DNA from: Sulfopaludibacter sp035606355
GTDB taxonomy: Bacteria; Acidobacteriota; Terriglobia; Bryobacterales; Bryobacteraceae
DNA: 57,013 nt
Direction: 5' to 3'
NCBI GenBank assembly: GCA_035606355.1
Contig: DATNFO010000063.1
Span: forward strand, 1 to 57,013
The position numbers were made by a program, and so were the translations under genes. Within the stretch, counting starts at the first letter, position 1, and every line of letters starts with the position of its first letter. This document shows, in pieces, positions 31,776-41,594 of this stretch. The notes beneath the pieces are model-generated. The model ran no database searches, was not told the DNA's origin, and saw only the letters and a list, made by a program, of their open reading frames with translations.

Positions 31776-32801
31776 ATGAACTTACGCTCTCTTTTCAGCC
31801 TATTTTCCTCGGACCTGGCGATCGATCTCGGGACGGCGAATACCCTCGTGTACGCCAAGGGCAAGGGCATCGTTGTGAACGAACCCTCCATCGTCGCCAT
31901 CAACAAAAATACCGGCGAAGTGGAAGCAGTCGGCAAAGAAGCCAAGGAAATGCTGGGCCGCACTCCCGGCAACATCGTCGCCATCAAGCCGATGAAAGAT
32001 GGTGTAATCGCCGACTTCAAAGTCACCGAGCGCATGCTGAATTACTTCATTCAGAAGGCGCACGGCCGCAAGATGCTGGTGCATCCCCGCATCGTAATCG
32101 GCGTCCCCAGTGAGATCACGCAGGTGGAAAAGCGCGCCGTCATGGACTCGGCGTATCGCGCCAAAGCCAGCGAAGTGCACCTCGTAGAACAGGCCATGGT
32201 CGCTGCCATAGGCGCCGGGCTGCCGATCACCGAACCCAGCGGCAACATGGTTGTGGATATCGGCGGCGGCACCACCGACGTCGCGGTCATCTCTTTATCC
32301 GGTATCGTCTATTCGCGGTCCGTGCGCGTGGCCGGCAATGAGATGGATGACGCCGTCATGCAGTTCCTCAAGCGCAAGTACAACCTGCTGATCGGCGAAC
32401 GTACCGCCGAAGCAATCAAGATCGAAATCGGCTCGGCCTATCCGCTGGATAAGCCGATCACGATGGAAATCAAAGGCCGCAACCTCATCGAAGGCGTGCC
32501 GCGTACCATTACCATCGACGATTCGGAAATTCGCGAGTCGCTGTCGGAATGCGTGGCTACCATCGTCAATGCCATTCGCGTGGCGCTTGAACGCACTCCT
32601 CCCGAACTGAGCGCGGACATCAGCGATCGCGGAATAGTGCTCACCGGCGGCGGCGCGCTGCTGAAGAATCTGGACAAGCGCATCCGCGAGGAAACGGGGC
32701 TCCCGGTTTCGATTGCCGACGACCCACTGGCTTCCGTGGTGCTCGGCACCGGTCGCATGCTCAGCGATTTCCGGCTGCTGCGTAAGATTTCGATAGACTA
32801 A
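31776..32801 (+). CDS. mreB: Rod-shape-determining protein MreB
   Basis: Actin-like filament protein that positions cell-wall elongation at the inner membrane. A 341-aa protein with DLGTANTLVYAKGKGIVVNE (phosphate 1), VVDIGGGTTDVAVISL (phosphate 2), and GIVLTGGGALLKNLDKRI (adenosine motif). The N-terminal MNLRSLFSLFSS is a probable membrane-binding amphipathic end. It heads an operon with mreC (24-base gap). Confidence 0.97.
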   Translation: MNLRSLFSLFSSDLAIDLGTANTLVYAKGKGIVVNEPSIVAINKNTGEVEAVGKEAKEMLGRTPGNIVAIKPMKDGVIADFKVTERMLNYFIQKAHGRKMLVHPRIVIGVPSEITQVEKRAVMDSAYRAKASEVHLVEQAMVAAIGAGLPITEPSGNMVVDIGGGTTDVAVISLSGIVYSRSVRVAGNEMDDAVMQFLKRKYNLLIGERTAEAIKIEIGSAYPLDKPITMEIKGRNLIEGVPRTITIDDSEIRESLSECVATIVNAIRVALERTPPELSADISDRGIVLTGGGALLKNLDKRIREETGLPVSIADDPLASVVLGTGRMLSDFRLLRKISID

Positions 32802-32825
32802 GGAGAAGGGCGGGTCCCCCTCCCC

Positions 32826-34148
32826 ATGGAGTCTTTCCTCACCCGATACCGCAATATAACGGTGCTGCTGCTGGTCATCGCCGCGCAGTTGGTGCTGCTT
32901 TCCGTTCAGGTGAAGAATGACCGCGATGTTCCCCGCATCCGGGTCTGGACCGTTACCGCGGTGATGCCTCTGGCGCACCTGGTGGAATGGGTCCGCGGCG
33001 GCACCACCGGCGTGATCCGCAATTACATTCTTCTGCGCGCCGCAGACACCGAGAATCGCAAGCTGAAGGACGAAGTCGGCAAGCTCCGCATCGAAAACAC
33101 GTTTCTGAAAAACGAGCTCAGCACGGCCGACCGCGCCAAAGCCCTGCAGATTTTCCAGGCGAACACGCCGTCCAAAACGCTCGCCGCCAATGTGGTGGGC
33201 ATCGCCGCCGGCCTGAATTCGAAGGCCGTCTATGTGAACCGCGGTTCCATCGCGGGCGTGCAGCGTGGCATGGCTGTGGTGACTCCGGACGGCATCGTGG
33301 GCAAGGTGATCACCGCCTTTCCGACCACCAGCCTCGTGCTGCTCGTCACCGACCCTGAATTCGCAGCCGGTGTGATCGCGCAAAAATCGCAGGCGCGCGG
33401 CACGCTCAAAGGGCAGGGAACCCCGATGTGCAAGGTGGATTACATCCCCGCCGATGAAAAGGTCGAGGTGGGCGAGACGTTCTACACCTCCGGTGACGAT
33501 CGCATTTTTCCGCGCGGGTTCGTGGCCGGTGTCGTTCGCAGCGTCCGCCCCGGAAGCCCGTTTCAGGAAATTCTCGTCGAGCCCACGGGTGTTCAGCACG
33601 GCGTCGAAGACGTGCTGATTCTGATTCAAGGCGTGCATCAGGATATTCCGGATGCCCCGCCCGCGAATCAGCCCGTATACATTGCGCCTCCGCCGCCCGC
33701 GAGCACATCCACCGCCGCGGCGCCGGTTCCCGGAGCGGCCGCTCCGGCGGGCACGGAAGCAGATCGTTTGCGGACGCAGTATAAGGTGGCCGGCGATGCC
33801 CAGGGTCACGTTTTTGGCGAGGGTGGTCCGGGCACCAAGCCGCCGGACTTCACGAAACTCGGTATGCCGGGCCAGCCGGCGGCGCCGCCGAAACAGCCGC
33901 CCGCCGCCGCCAATCCGGCCGCGCCGGCCGGCACCGCCCCCAACACCGTCGCGCCCCCCAGGCCTCTGCCAAAAACAGGCGAGCCCACCGGCGCGCCTGC
34001 TCATGCTCCTGCCGCCGCGCCGCCGAAGCCGCAGGCGAAAACCGGAGGCGATGCCACCGCCGCTCCGGCCGTGCGGCCGCCTGACGTCGTCCGCCGCACG
34101 AATCAGACGGCAGGCGCTCCTCCCGCGGGAGGCCGCATCGAAAGATGA
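32826..34148 (+). CDS. mreC: Rod-shape-determining protein MreC with long Pro/Ala tail
   Basis: Periplasmic scaffold of the elongasome. A 440-aa protein: membrane helix at about 11-28, coiled coil about 70-105 (ENRKLKDEVGKLRIENTFLK), then two beta-barrel domains (VVGIAAGLNSKAVYVNRGSI, GTPMCKVDYIPADEKVEVGE, GDDRIFPRGFVAGVVRSV). The conserved part ends near residue 280; the rest is a low-complexity Pro/Ala tail of about 160 residues that usual MreC proteins (250-350 aa) lack. The gene overlaps mreD by four bases (ATGA). Confidence 0.94.
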   Translation: MESFLTRYRNITVLLLVIAAQLVLLSVQVKNDRDVPRIRVWTVTAVMPLAHLVEWVRGGTTGVIRNYILLRAADTENRKLKDEVGKLRIENTFLKNELSTADRAKALQIFQANTPSKTLAANVVGIAAGLNSKAVYVNRGSIAGVQRGMAVVTPDGIVGKVITAFPTTSLVLLVTDPEFAAGVIAQKSQARGTLKGQGTPMCKVDYIPADEKVEVGETFYTSGDDRIFPRGFVAGVVRSVRPGSPFQEILVEPTGVQHGVEDVLILIQGVHQDIPDAPPANQPVYIAPPPPASTSTAAAPVPGAAAPAGTEADRLRTQYKVAGDAQGHVFGEGGPGTKPPDFTKLGMPGQPAAPPKQPPAAANPAAPAGTAPNTVAPPRPLPKTGEPTGAPAHAPAAAPPKPQAKTGGDATAAPAVRPPDVVRRTNQTAGAPPAGGRIER

Positions 34149-34678
34149 CGTACTCGGGCGAGCGCATACTCCTCAGCAGTCAGCGCGAAGGGCAGGTTTC
34201 CCGCTTCCGCGCCTGGGTGCTGCTGGCCATTCCCTTGGCGGCGATTCTGTTCCAGGTCTACGTCCCGCTGTTCTTCCAGTTCTTACGATTTCTGGAAATG
34301 CCGCTGCTCGTGGTCGTCTACTTCGCGCTCATGCGGCGCAACCAGATTACCGGACTCATGGTGGGCGCCCTCGTGGGGCTCGCACAGGATTCGCTTTCCA
34401 AGAATCCCCTGGGAATGTTCGGCATCGTCGATACGCTGGTCGGCTATTTCGCGGCGTCCGTGGGTCTGCGCCTCGATGTGGAGCACGGCTTCATCCGCCT
34501 TCTGTTGGTGTTCTTCTTTTTCGTGTTTCACCAGTTTCTGTACTGGGTGATGGTGCGCGCTCTACTGGGGCGGCCGCTGCCGTTCGAAGTGCAGCAGACG
34601 CTCGTGGTCGGCGTGCTGAACGCGCTGGTCGGCATTTCCCTGTTTCACTTCCTCGATAAACTGCGCGAGCGTGCATGA
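34145..34678 (+). CDS. mreD: Rod-shape-determining protein MreD
   Basis: A 177-aa inner-membrane protein with about five helices, including IPLAAILFQVYVPLFFQF and GALVGLAQDSLSKNPLGMFG, which is the MreD signature. It overlaps mreC upstream and the membrane protein gene downstream (ATGA at 34675), so all four genes are probably transcribed and translated together. In most bacteria mrdA would come next. Confidence 0.92.
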   Translation: MTYSGERILLSSQREGQVSRFRAWVLLAIPLAAILFQVYVPLFFQFLRFLEMPLLVVVYFALMRRNQITGLMVGALVGLAQDSLSKNPLGMFGIVDTLVGYFAASVGLRLDVEHGFIRLLLVFFFFVFHQFLYWVMVRALLGRPLPFEVQQTLVVGVLNALVGISLFHFLDKLRERA

Positions 34679-36522
34679 GCGCCGCGGCCATCCTCATCGC
34701 GACCGCTAAGTTCGCGTTGTGGGAAGGTGCGTTGGGAGCGGCGGTGGCGGCGTGGCTCGGAGTGGAGTTCACGGCCGAATCTCTGCTGCTGTTCCTCTGC
34801 GCGGAGATCACGCTGGAATCTTCGCTCGCCGCGGCCTTTTCTTTCACCCGGACCAATTCGGAACCTGCTTACTGGGGCGCGGCGCTCGTTTGCGCGGCCA
34901 TCGCATTTGCATGGCGCTCGCGCCTGAAACTTCCGAAATTGCGCCTTCCCTGGGCTCCGTTCGCGGCCGCGCTCGCCGCTCCGCTCGTGCTCGCGTCCTT
35001 CCACCCGGTCAGCGAAATCGATTCCGTCAATTACCTGCATTACCTCATCGAGTGGATGGCAAACCGCGCCACCCCCTACACCTTCTCGACTTACTATGTG
35101 GCGTTTTGGGAACTGAGCTTTCTGCCTGCCTGGGTCATCACCAAAATTGACGTCTTCTTCCCGCTGATCGCTTTGAAAGCGGTCGCCGTACTGGCGCTCG
35201 CGGCGTGGGTCGCGGGACGCGAACTCGGGCTCAAGCGATGGCGGCTGATGGTGACCGTGGCAGCGGCTTCCGTGCTGCCGCACATTTGGCTGGAGCCCTC
35301 CGGCGTTCCGACGCTGAAGAATGATGTGCTGCACGGCGCGGGCTTTGTGCTGCTTACCATTGCGGTGCTACGCGCAGCGCGCACCAGTTTGTCGCGGCGG
35401 GATGTTGCGATTCTGATGTTTGGAGCAGCCTTCGCGCCGGTGAAATATACGGGCGCGTTTCTCGTGGTGCTGGCCTGCGCCGCGATACTGTGGCTGCGCC
35501 GCCGCGACGGTCGCCGCCTCGTTCCGATCGCCCTCGCCGTCGCGGCATTTGGACTGTTCACGACGTGGCACTACTACGTCGCGCACGTGGTTCAGTACGG
35601 CAATCCGTTCTATCCGGCCACAGTCAATGCCGGACCCGTCCATTTGCCCGGCGAAGCGGACGTCTCCGGTACGTCGATTCTCGATGCCATCGGGTCGCCG
35701 GTGGTGTGGCGGGCGTTGTTTGTGCCGGAGCATGGGCTGTCGCCGGGGGGATTGGCATTCCCGCTTCTGTTTGCGGCGATTCTGCTTGTCGCTCCGATCC
35801 TCTGCTTTCGCCGCGCGCCGCTCCGGTGGGCCGCACTGCTCGTCTGCGCCGGCTGGTTTCTCTACTTCCGCACCTACTACGGCGCGAGCCAGATGCCCGG
35901 CGATCTGGTTTATATGAAGTACGGTCTGAACACCCTTCGCTACGTCGATGGAGTGTGGGCCGTCAGTCTGCTGATACTGGCCGCAACGTTCCGGCGCATC
36001 GCGCTGCCCGTAATGGCGATCCAACTCGCGGCCTGTCTCGCGATGCTGTATGCGCGCATTCCGGCGGCGATTTACTCGCCCGTCGCAATCGTAGGCATCG
36101 CGCTCGTCGCGTTCGCCTTGGCACGCGTGCCGGTTCTTGCCCTCGCAGCCCTCCTGATCGCCGGACCGTTCGCCGTCGAAGCGAACAGGCGAATCTGGAA
36201 CGAGCAATGGCGCGACCTACGGCCGCAACTCGACGCCCTGCGAGGACGCGGGCTCGCGACCCTGACCGTGGAAGAGGCAGGTTACTTCGCAGGCCACATC
36301 GCCGCCGCCGGAAATCCCGTTCACCCCGAAGTGCGGTCGCTCCTGCCGGAGGAACTGGCAGCCGACCACGCGCCGTATGTGGCAGTCCTGGCGGCGCCGG
36401 GAGCGGCTCCGGAGTGGCGGCTTCATTACGGCAAAGTCCTCACGGCCGCGGGATACAAGCTGCGCAATTCAGGAGTCGCCGGAGAGATCTTTGAGTCGAA
36501 ACGGCCGGGTGAATTCAAGTAG
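34675..36522 (+). CDS. Large polytopic membrane protein, glycosyltransferase-like
   Basis: A 615-aa membrane protein with ten or more hydrophobic segments and a polar C-terminal part from about residue 510. The pattern near the start (HPVSEIDSVNYLHYLIEWMA, then YYVAFWELSFLPAWVI) resembles GT-C or ArnT/DUF2029-type transferases, which use lipid-linked sugars and carry an early acidic residue outside the membrane. No motif is decisive. Tight coupling to mreD suggests a role in envelope synthesis. It ends 79 bases before the Ser/Thr kinase gene. Confidence 0.75.
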   Translation: MSAAAILIATAKFALWEGALGAAVAAWLGVEFTAESLLLFLCAEITLESSLAAAFSFTRTNSEPAYWGAALVCAAIAFAWRSRLKLPKLRLPWAPFAAALAAPLVLASFHPVSEIDSVNYLHYLIEWMANRATPYTFSTYYVAFWELSFLPAWVITKIDVFFPLIALKAVAVLALAAWVAGRELGLKRWRLMVTVAAASVLPHIWLEPSGVPTLKNDVLHGAGFVLLTIAVLRAARTSLSRRDVAILMFGAAFAPVKYTGAFLVVLACAAILWLRRRDGRRLVPIALAVAAFGLFTTWHYYVAHVVQYGNPFYPATVNAGPVHLPGEADVSGTSILDAIGSPVVWRALFVPEHGLSPGGLAFPLLFAAILLVAPILCFRRAPLRWAALLVCAGWFLYFRTYYGASQMPGDLVYMKYGLNTLRYVDGVWAVSLLILAATFRRIALPVMAIQLAACLAMLYARIPAAIYSPVAIVGIALVAFALARVPVLALAALLIAGPFAVEANRRIWNEQWRDLRPQLDALRGRGLATLTVEEAGYFAGHIAAAGNPVHPEVRSLLPEELAADHAPYVAVLAAPGAAPEWRLHYGKVLTAAGYKLRNSGVAGEIFESKRPGEFK

Positions 36523-36601
36523 GTGGAGACCGCCCGGCGCGCGTGGCTGAGAGCACGGGGCGAATGTTCGATGAAGTAAGATTGGAACTGCCGCGGTAGC
36601 C

Positions 36602-39490
36602 ATGGACCCAGCGTTTTGGCGGAAACTCGAAGAAATTTACCACCAGGCGCTGGAGCAGCCGCCCGAGAACCGCAAGGCATTCATCGAGAAGGTTTGCGGC
36701 GGCGATGAAAATCTGCGCGCCAAAGTCGAGTCCCTCCTCTCGGCCGACAATACACCGGACGCACAGATCGATCGTCCAGCCTGGGAAGACGCAGAAAGTC
36801 TCGTGGCGGAACGGATCGATTCGCCACTGCCCGCAGGCCGGCAGCCTGACGGCGGCGCGAACCCCGGGAGTCCCGGCCCCGGCGGTAATCTGGGACATTT
36901 CACCCTGCTGGAAAAAATCGGCGAGGGCGGCATGGGCCGGGTGTATAAGGCTCGCGACCAGCGGTTGGCGCGCTTAGTCGCCATCAAATTGCTCCCCGAA
37001 AACTGCGCGCACGAAGCGGACCGGCGCGCGCGCTTCGTTCGGGAAGCCAAGGCCGCCTCCGCTCTGAACCATCCAAACATCATCACAATACACGAGATCG
37101 GCGAGCAGGACCGCCAGACGTTCATCGTGATGGAACTCGTCGCCGGCAAGCCGTTGAGCGAGATCATTCCTCCCAAGGGACTGCCGCTCAGGGATTGCCT
37201 GCGCATCGCCGTTCAGGTGGCCGACGCCCTCTCGGCCGCGCACGCGGCTCAAATTATCCATCGCGATCTGAAGCCCGCGAACATCATGGTCGATGCGAGT
37301 GGCCGCATCAAAGTACTGGACTTCGGGCTGGCGAAGCTGACGGTGGATTCGCCCAGCCTGGGATCCGGCGAGCCAACCCGGTCTTTATCCGTCGGCCCAG
37401 TGCGCAGCGAGCCCGGGATGATCGTCGGCAGTTTCCCTTACATGTCGCCTGAACAGGCGGAAGGCAAGAAACTTGACTCGCGGTCGGACATTTTCAGTTT
37501 CGGCGCCGTGCTCTACGAAATGGTAACCGGGAGGCGCGCGTTTCGGGGCGACTCCGCCGCGTCTACTCTGGCGGCGGTCTTGCGCGAGGAACCCACCGCG
37601 CCTACTCTGATCGCCCCGGACGTGCCTCGGGAACTGGAACGCATCATTCAGCGTTGCTTGCGCAAAGATCCTGACCGGCGCTTCCACACGATGAACGACG
37701 TGAAAGTGGAACTTGAAGAGGTAAGAGAGGAATCGGAACCGGGTGTACAGGCCGCCAATCAAAAGACCCGTAGCCGGAGCCGCGTTTGGTGGTATGTGGC
37801 CGCAGCGGTGGTGGTGATTGGGCTTGCAGCGCTTCGATTTCGGGGCGCATTGGCTGGGATTCCTCCCGATGTCCTTCATGCCGGCCTACTCACCAGTTTC
37901 GTGGGCGAGCACGGCGCCCCCAGTCTCTCGCCGGATGGAAATCAATATGTCTTCGCGTGGGACGGCGATGTTCCCGGCAAGCTGCACCTTTATCTCAGCC
38001 TGATCGGTAAAGGAACGCCGCTGCGGCTCACGCCGGAGAACGAATTTGCCGGGTCGCCGGCATGGTCACCCGACGGACAATCGATAGCGTTCATCAAGCA
38101 GAACGACGCTGGAGCGGACGAAGTAACCGTGATTCCCGCGCTCGGCGGCAATGAACGGCACGTAGCTACCGCGGCCGCGATATCCGACGTAACATGGTCC
38201 CCCGATTCGCGCTGGCTGCTTTGGTGTCAGTCAGGCGGCGCAGGCCCGTCTATCTTCGTCGCACCATCTGGCGGCGGCGAGGCGCGAAGCTTGCTGGACC
38301 GTCAAGCAGCCAAAGGATACGGGTTCGCCACAGTCTCGCCCGACGGGCGACAGGTTGTATATGAAGTTATTGCCGGCGATTTCGATAGCGATCTCTTTGT
38401 CAGTGGATTTCAGGACGGGAAACTCACAGGCCAGGCGCGCCAGCTCACGTTCGATCACATTACCAAGAGCAGCGCGGCTTGGACGGCCGATGGAAAGGAA
38501 ATTGTGTACGTGTCCGGCGATTGGTTCACCACCGAGGCCGGTATTCGACGCGTCCCAGTTGCCGGGGGAGCGCCAAGAAGTGTCGAAGGAATCGGCGTGA
38601 ATGCCTTCAATTTGACTTACTCCTCCAAAGCTCGGCGCCTGATCTATTCCACAGTATTTATCAACTACGATATTCATCGCCTGGACCTCCGGGATTCTCA
38701 TGCAAAACCCGAGCGGTTTCTCTCTTCGAGTCGCTTCGAGTCAAGCCCCTCTTATTCGCCGGATGGTAAGCGCATCGCTTTCGATTCCAATCGAGGCGGC
38801 ACTCATCAGATCTGGGTGGCTGATGCGGATGGAACCAACCCCTTCCCCGTGACCTCGTTCAAGATCGGTTTGACCGGCAGTGGACTGTGGTCCCCGGATG
38901 GCCAATCCCTGGTATTCGATGCGCGTCCGGGGTCGAACGCGGATGTCTATACGATTCCTGCTTCCGGCGGTCAGGTCAGGAAGTTGACGGATTTCCCGGG
39001 AGAGAATCACAACGGCGTCTGGTCGATGGATGGCAAATGGATCTATTTCGCGTCACGCCGCGCGGGCGATCCGGAAATTTTTCGCATGCATGGCGATGGC
39101 TCCGGAGTGCAGCAAATGACGAACCACGGCGGGATACTGCCAAGAGTGTCTCTCGATGGGAAATGGCTGTATTACTCGGTGGCCAACAACGGCATTTGGA
39201 AGATGCCGGTAGATGGCGGCGCAGCCACGCAGGCGCTCACCAAGCAACAAATCGCCCACGCTTATACTTTTACGGTTACAGCACAGGGGATTTATGGCAT
39301 GGCCGCCAAAGGACCGAATGGTTACGCAATTGTCTTCTATCCCTTCGACGGAAGTAGCGCGCGCACTCTGATCGAAGTCGACCGGCCTATCTATCTTTAC
39401 CCCGCGATTTCTCCTGACGGACATTATCTTCTCTATACGACCAGGGATGACCCCGTCTTTGAAATGAGGTTAGTGGATAACTTCCGCTAG
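36602..39490 (+). CDS. Membrane Ser/Thr protein kinase with TolB/WD40-type propeller
   Basis: A 962-aa protein of a type common in Acidobacteriota. An N-terminal helical segment (1-70, FWRKLEEIYHQALEQPPENR), kinase domain about 98-365 with GEGGMGRV (107-114), Lys129 in VAIKL, HRDLKPANI (220-228) and DFG (240-242), membrane helix about 395-415, then an extracytoplasmic propeller of PD40 repeats (SPDGNQYVFAWDG, WSPDGQSIAFI, SPDGKRIAFDSN, WSPDGQSLVFDA). All catalytic residues are present. It probably senses a ligand by the propeller and phosphorylates cytoplasmic targets. It lies just after the mreD operon, but a link to cell-wall control is only inference. Confidence 0.95.
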   Translation: MDPAFWRKLEEIYHQALEQPPENRKAFIEKVCGGDENLRAKVESLLSADNTPDAQIDRPAWEDAESLVAERIDSPLPAGRQPDGGANPGSPGPGGNLGHFTLLEKIGEGGMGRVYKARDQRLARLVAIKLLPENCAHEADRRARFVREAKAASALNHPNIITIHEIGEQDRQTFIVMELVAGKPLSEIIPPKGLPLRDCLRIAVQVADALSAAHAAQIIHRDLKPANIMVDASGRIKVLDFGLAKLTVDSPSLGSGEPTRSLSVGPVRSEPGMIVGSFPYMSPEQAEGKKLDSRSDIFSFGAVLYEMVTGRRAFRGDSAASTLAAVLREEPTAPTLIAPDVPRELERIIQRCLRKDPDRRFHTMNDVKVELEEVREESEPGVQAANQKTRSRSRVWWYVAAAVVVIGLAALRFRGALAGIPPDVLHAGLLTSFVGEHGAPSLSPDGNQYVFAWDGDVPGKLHLYLSLIGKGTPLRLTPENEFAGSPAWSPDGQSIAFIKQNDAGADEVTVIPALGGNERHVATAAAISDVTWSPDSRWLLWCQSGGAGPSIFVAPSGGGEARSLLDRQAAKGYGFATVSPDGRQVVYEVIAGDFDSDLFVSGFQDGKLTGQARQLTFDHITKSSAAWTADGKEIVYVSGDWFTTEAGIRRVPVAGGAPRSVEGIGVNAFNLTYSSKARRLIYSTVFINYDIHRLDLRDSHAKPERFLSSSRFESSPSYSPDGKRIAFDSNRGGTHQIWVADADGTNPFPVTSFKIGLTGSGLWSPDGQSLVFDARPGSNADVYTIPASGGQVRKLTDFPGENHNGVWSMDGKWIYFASRRAGDPEIFRMHGDGSGVQQMTNHGGILPRVSLDGKWLYYSVANNGIWKMPVDGGAATQALTKQQIAHAYTFTVTAQGIYGMAAKGPNGYAIVFYPFDGSSARTLIEVDRPIYLYPAISPDGHYLLYTTRDDPVFEMRLVDNFR

Positions 39491-39520
39491 GGCAGCGCCT
39501 GTTCTGGCGCAGACCGCTCC

Positions 39521-40129
39521 TCACTGCCAGTGAAGACAGTTCATATTCCTGGCGATTGCCTTCTTCTGTGCCAAAGTGATTTCATGCTGGAATCGCGGGT
39601 TGTCCGTAAGGTGCTCGTCGTAATCAAAGACAGGGCGCTTGAAGCAGAAGACGAAGTGGCGATGAAAGTCCCAGAGTATCGCGCTCCCAGTCTGTTGCTT
39701 GAATGGCCTAAGATCCAAGACTGATCCCACACCTGGAAGAGCTTGCACGAACTCCGCCAAGCCGGCAAATGCAGCAACGCCCCCATCCTCGCCGTTGGTC
39801 AACACAATTCCCAGCAAATCGGAATGCAATGCGGATCGCGCCTCGGCAATGGAGAGCCGGACCGCCTCCCGATAATACTCATTTCCGTTGCCTGCTTCAT
39901 ATCGGCCTTCGTGTACGTGAGATATCATTCCACCCGGTCGCCCTTCAGGTGGAATCACCGTCACACCCATGCAGCCTGAGAAGCCCCAGCTAATTAGATT
40001 CGTCGCGCCGTCCAGGGAGATTCCCATGTTGCCCTGGTCGATCGCCGCCGGCCTTGCGACTCGCGCGAGAGCGTCGTCATTCGTCTCGGCGTCCTCGAAA
40101 ATAGTTGTTCCGTTCACGCGGTGGGACAT
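39521..40129 (-). CDS. Hypothetical protein, possibly CheD-like fold
   Basis: A 202-aa soluble protein of unknown role. The stretch NLISWGFSGCMGVTVIPPEG-RPGGMISHVHEG-RYEAGNGNEYY resembles, in layout, the Cys...Gly-Met...His core of CheD-type deamidases, but the similarity is judged by eye and is weak. The C-terminus (FCFKRPVFDYDEHLTDNPRF) is unremarkable. Codon use is like the neighbours. It is convergent with the kinase gene. Confidence 0.55.
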   Translation of the reverse strand: MSHRVNGTTIFEDAETNDDALARVARPAAIDQGNMGISLDGATNLISWGFSGCMGVTVIPPEGRPGGMISHVHEGRYEAGNGNEYYREAVRLSIAEARSALHSDLLGIVLTNGEDGGVAAFAGLAEFVQALPGVGSVLDLRPFKQQTGSAILWDFHRHFVFCFKRPVFDYDEHLTDNPRFQHEITLAQKKAIARNMNCLHWQ

Positions 40130-40300
40130 TCCGTTTCCACCCTTCCGAGCAGTGCCGATTGCCAGAGCGATACTGCGCGCCGTCTACGGCTGATGAACGA
40201 CTCGATTGGGAAGCAGGACTTTACCGCATTACGGGCCGAGGCCCACGCAATCGATCAATCAGGCGCTGTTGCTCCCGGCAGATCCTTCTCAATCCCGGAA

Positions 40301-40504
40301 TCAGGCGAGATTCACGTCTTCCGCCTGTAATCCCTTTGGGCCGTTCTTTACGACGAAGGATACGCGAGCGCCTTCGTCGAGCGAGCGGTAGCCGCTCGCG
40401 GTAATAGCAGAAAAGTGGACGAACACGTCTTCGCCGTTTTCACGCTGGATAAAGCCGAAGCCTTTTGCCGCGTTGAACCACTTGACCGTACCAGTTTCTC
40501 GCAT
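40301..40504 (-). CDS. Cold-shock-domain protein
   Basis: A 67-aa CspA-family RNA chaperone with RNP1 (KGFGFI) and RNP2 (VFVHF) motifs and the usual MRETGTVKWFNAAKGFGF opening. AGGAGAACTG precedes the ATG. It binds single-stranded RNA or DNA. The 171-base gap to the next gene on the same strand holds no recognised feature. Confidence 0.95.
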   Translation of the reverse strand: MRETGTVKWFNAAKGFGFIQRENGEDVFVHFSAITASGYRSLDEGARVSFVVKNGPKGLQAEDVNLA

Positions 40505-40763
40505 CAGTTCTCCTCGTCAGAGCGTATCACAACGGCGTGCGGAGCAGGCTGCTTGAGCGATTCGGTGGGAACGCGCGAGCCGCCTCCAGCCATCGCACGC
40601 GATTGATCGGCTTTTACTACTCGCGCTTTGTCCGTGGAGCACACTTCGACGGATTCGGCGACTGGAGCAAAGCGGCCCGGAGTAGAGAAGAGCTTTTTAC
40701 CACGGCGGGAGTCGCCATTAGGTGATAGGCTGGGAACACCCCGTTCGGAGGAGCGAACTTCCC

Positions 40764-41330
40764 GTGACGCCGAAGACGATTTCCATCCTTACGAATCCGC
40801 ATCCTAAATCGCACATCGTTTACCCTTACGGCGATGAAAAGCATGTCGCTGAGGCCGTAGGGATTTTCGCAGCAGCAGGACTAAGCAGCAACGAATCCGT
40901 TGTTTTGATCGCGACTGCGGAAAAACAGCATGCCATCGAACAGCGGCTCAGAGAAGAGGCCTTCGATGTCGAGGAGCTTCAAAGGGAGGGCAGACTCACG
41001 TCTCTGAACGCGGATATGCTCCTGGCGAAACTGTTAGCGTGCGAGAGTCCGGATCTCGCAAGTTTCCAGGCCGTCGTCGGTCCTATTATAGTGACAGCAA
41101 AGGCAAAGGCTCCCAGCGGGCGGGTACGACTTTACGGCGAAATGGTGAACCTCCTTTGCGGTAAGAGTGACCTTGAAGGCGCGGCTCACTTAGAAGATCT
41201 CTGGAACCAGACTATCGAATTGTACTCGGTCCCTCTGTTGTGCAGCTATTCTAACGATCTACTTTACCCTCATGAATCGACAGGATTGCCGCAAAGACTA
41301 CTGGAGCTGCACTCTGATATCGCAGCGTGA
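40764..41330 (+). CDS. MEDS-domain sensory protein
   Basis: A protein of about 188 aa that is a stand-alone MEDS (DcmR-sensory) domain. Typical elements: HIVYPYGDEKHVAEAVGIFA, NESVVLIATAEKQHAIEQRL, LTSLNADMLLAKLLAC, GRVRLYGEMVNLLC and EGAAHLEDLWN. These domains resemble KaiC/RecA-like folds without a full P-loop and are thought to sense small molecules or redox conditions. I use the GTG at 40764 with GGAGG 11 bases upstream; an earlier GTG at 40722 has no such site. It stands alone among signalling genes. Confidence 0.85.
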   Translation: MTPKTISILTNPHPKSHIVYPYGDEKHVAEAVGIFAAAGLSSNESVVLIATAEKQHAIEQRLREEAFDVEELQREGRLTSLNADMLLAKLLACESPDLASFQAVVGPIIVTAKAKAPSGRVRLYGEMVNLLCGKSDLEGAAHLEDLWNQTIELYSVPLLCSYSNDLLYPHESTGLPQRLLELHSDIAA

Positions 41331-41594
41331 GCACGGATCATAATGTGCTTTGGCGACCGTCGGCGCCTCAGTAAGCTTTCAAATGCCGTACATGCTTTGG
41401 GCGTCTGGCGGCAGCGTAGGGCTTCAGAAGGTGTAATCGCACGAAGTTGCGCCTGAAGCGGCGATTTGGGTTTCAATCTGCCCTATGCTTCTGTCGGCGC
41501 TAAACCCCATGCCGCACAGCTCGGGCTTACACGGCTTCACAACTGCTGCGGCTCCGATTGGCAACGGGAATGGAGAAAGTACTCGGCACCCCAA

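Noticed and set aside
32295..34004. A 569-aa minus-strand frame over mreB/mreC.
   Set aside because: Antisense of conserved mre genes; Arg/Gly/His-rich mirror sequence.
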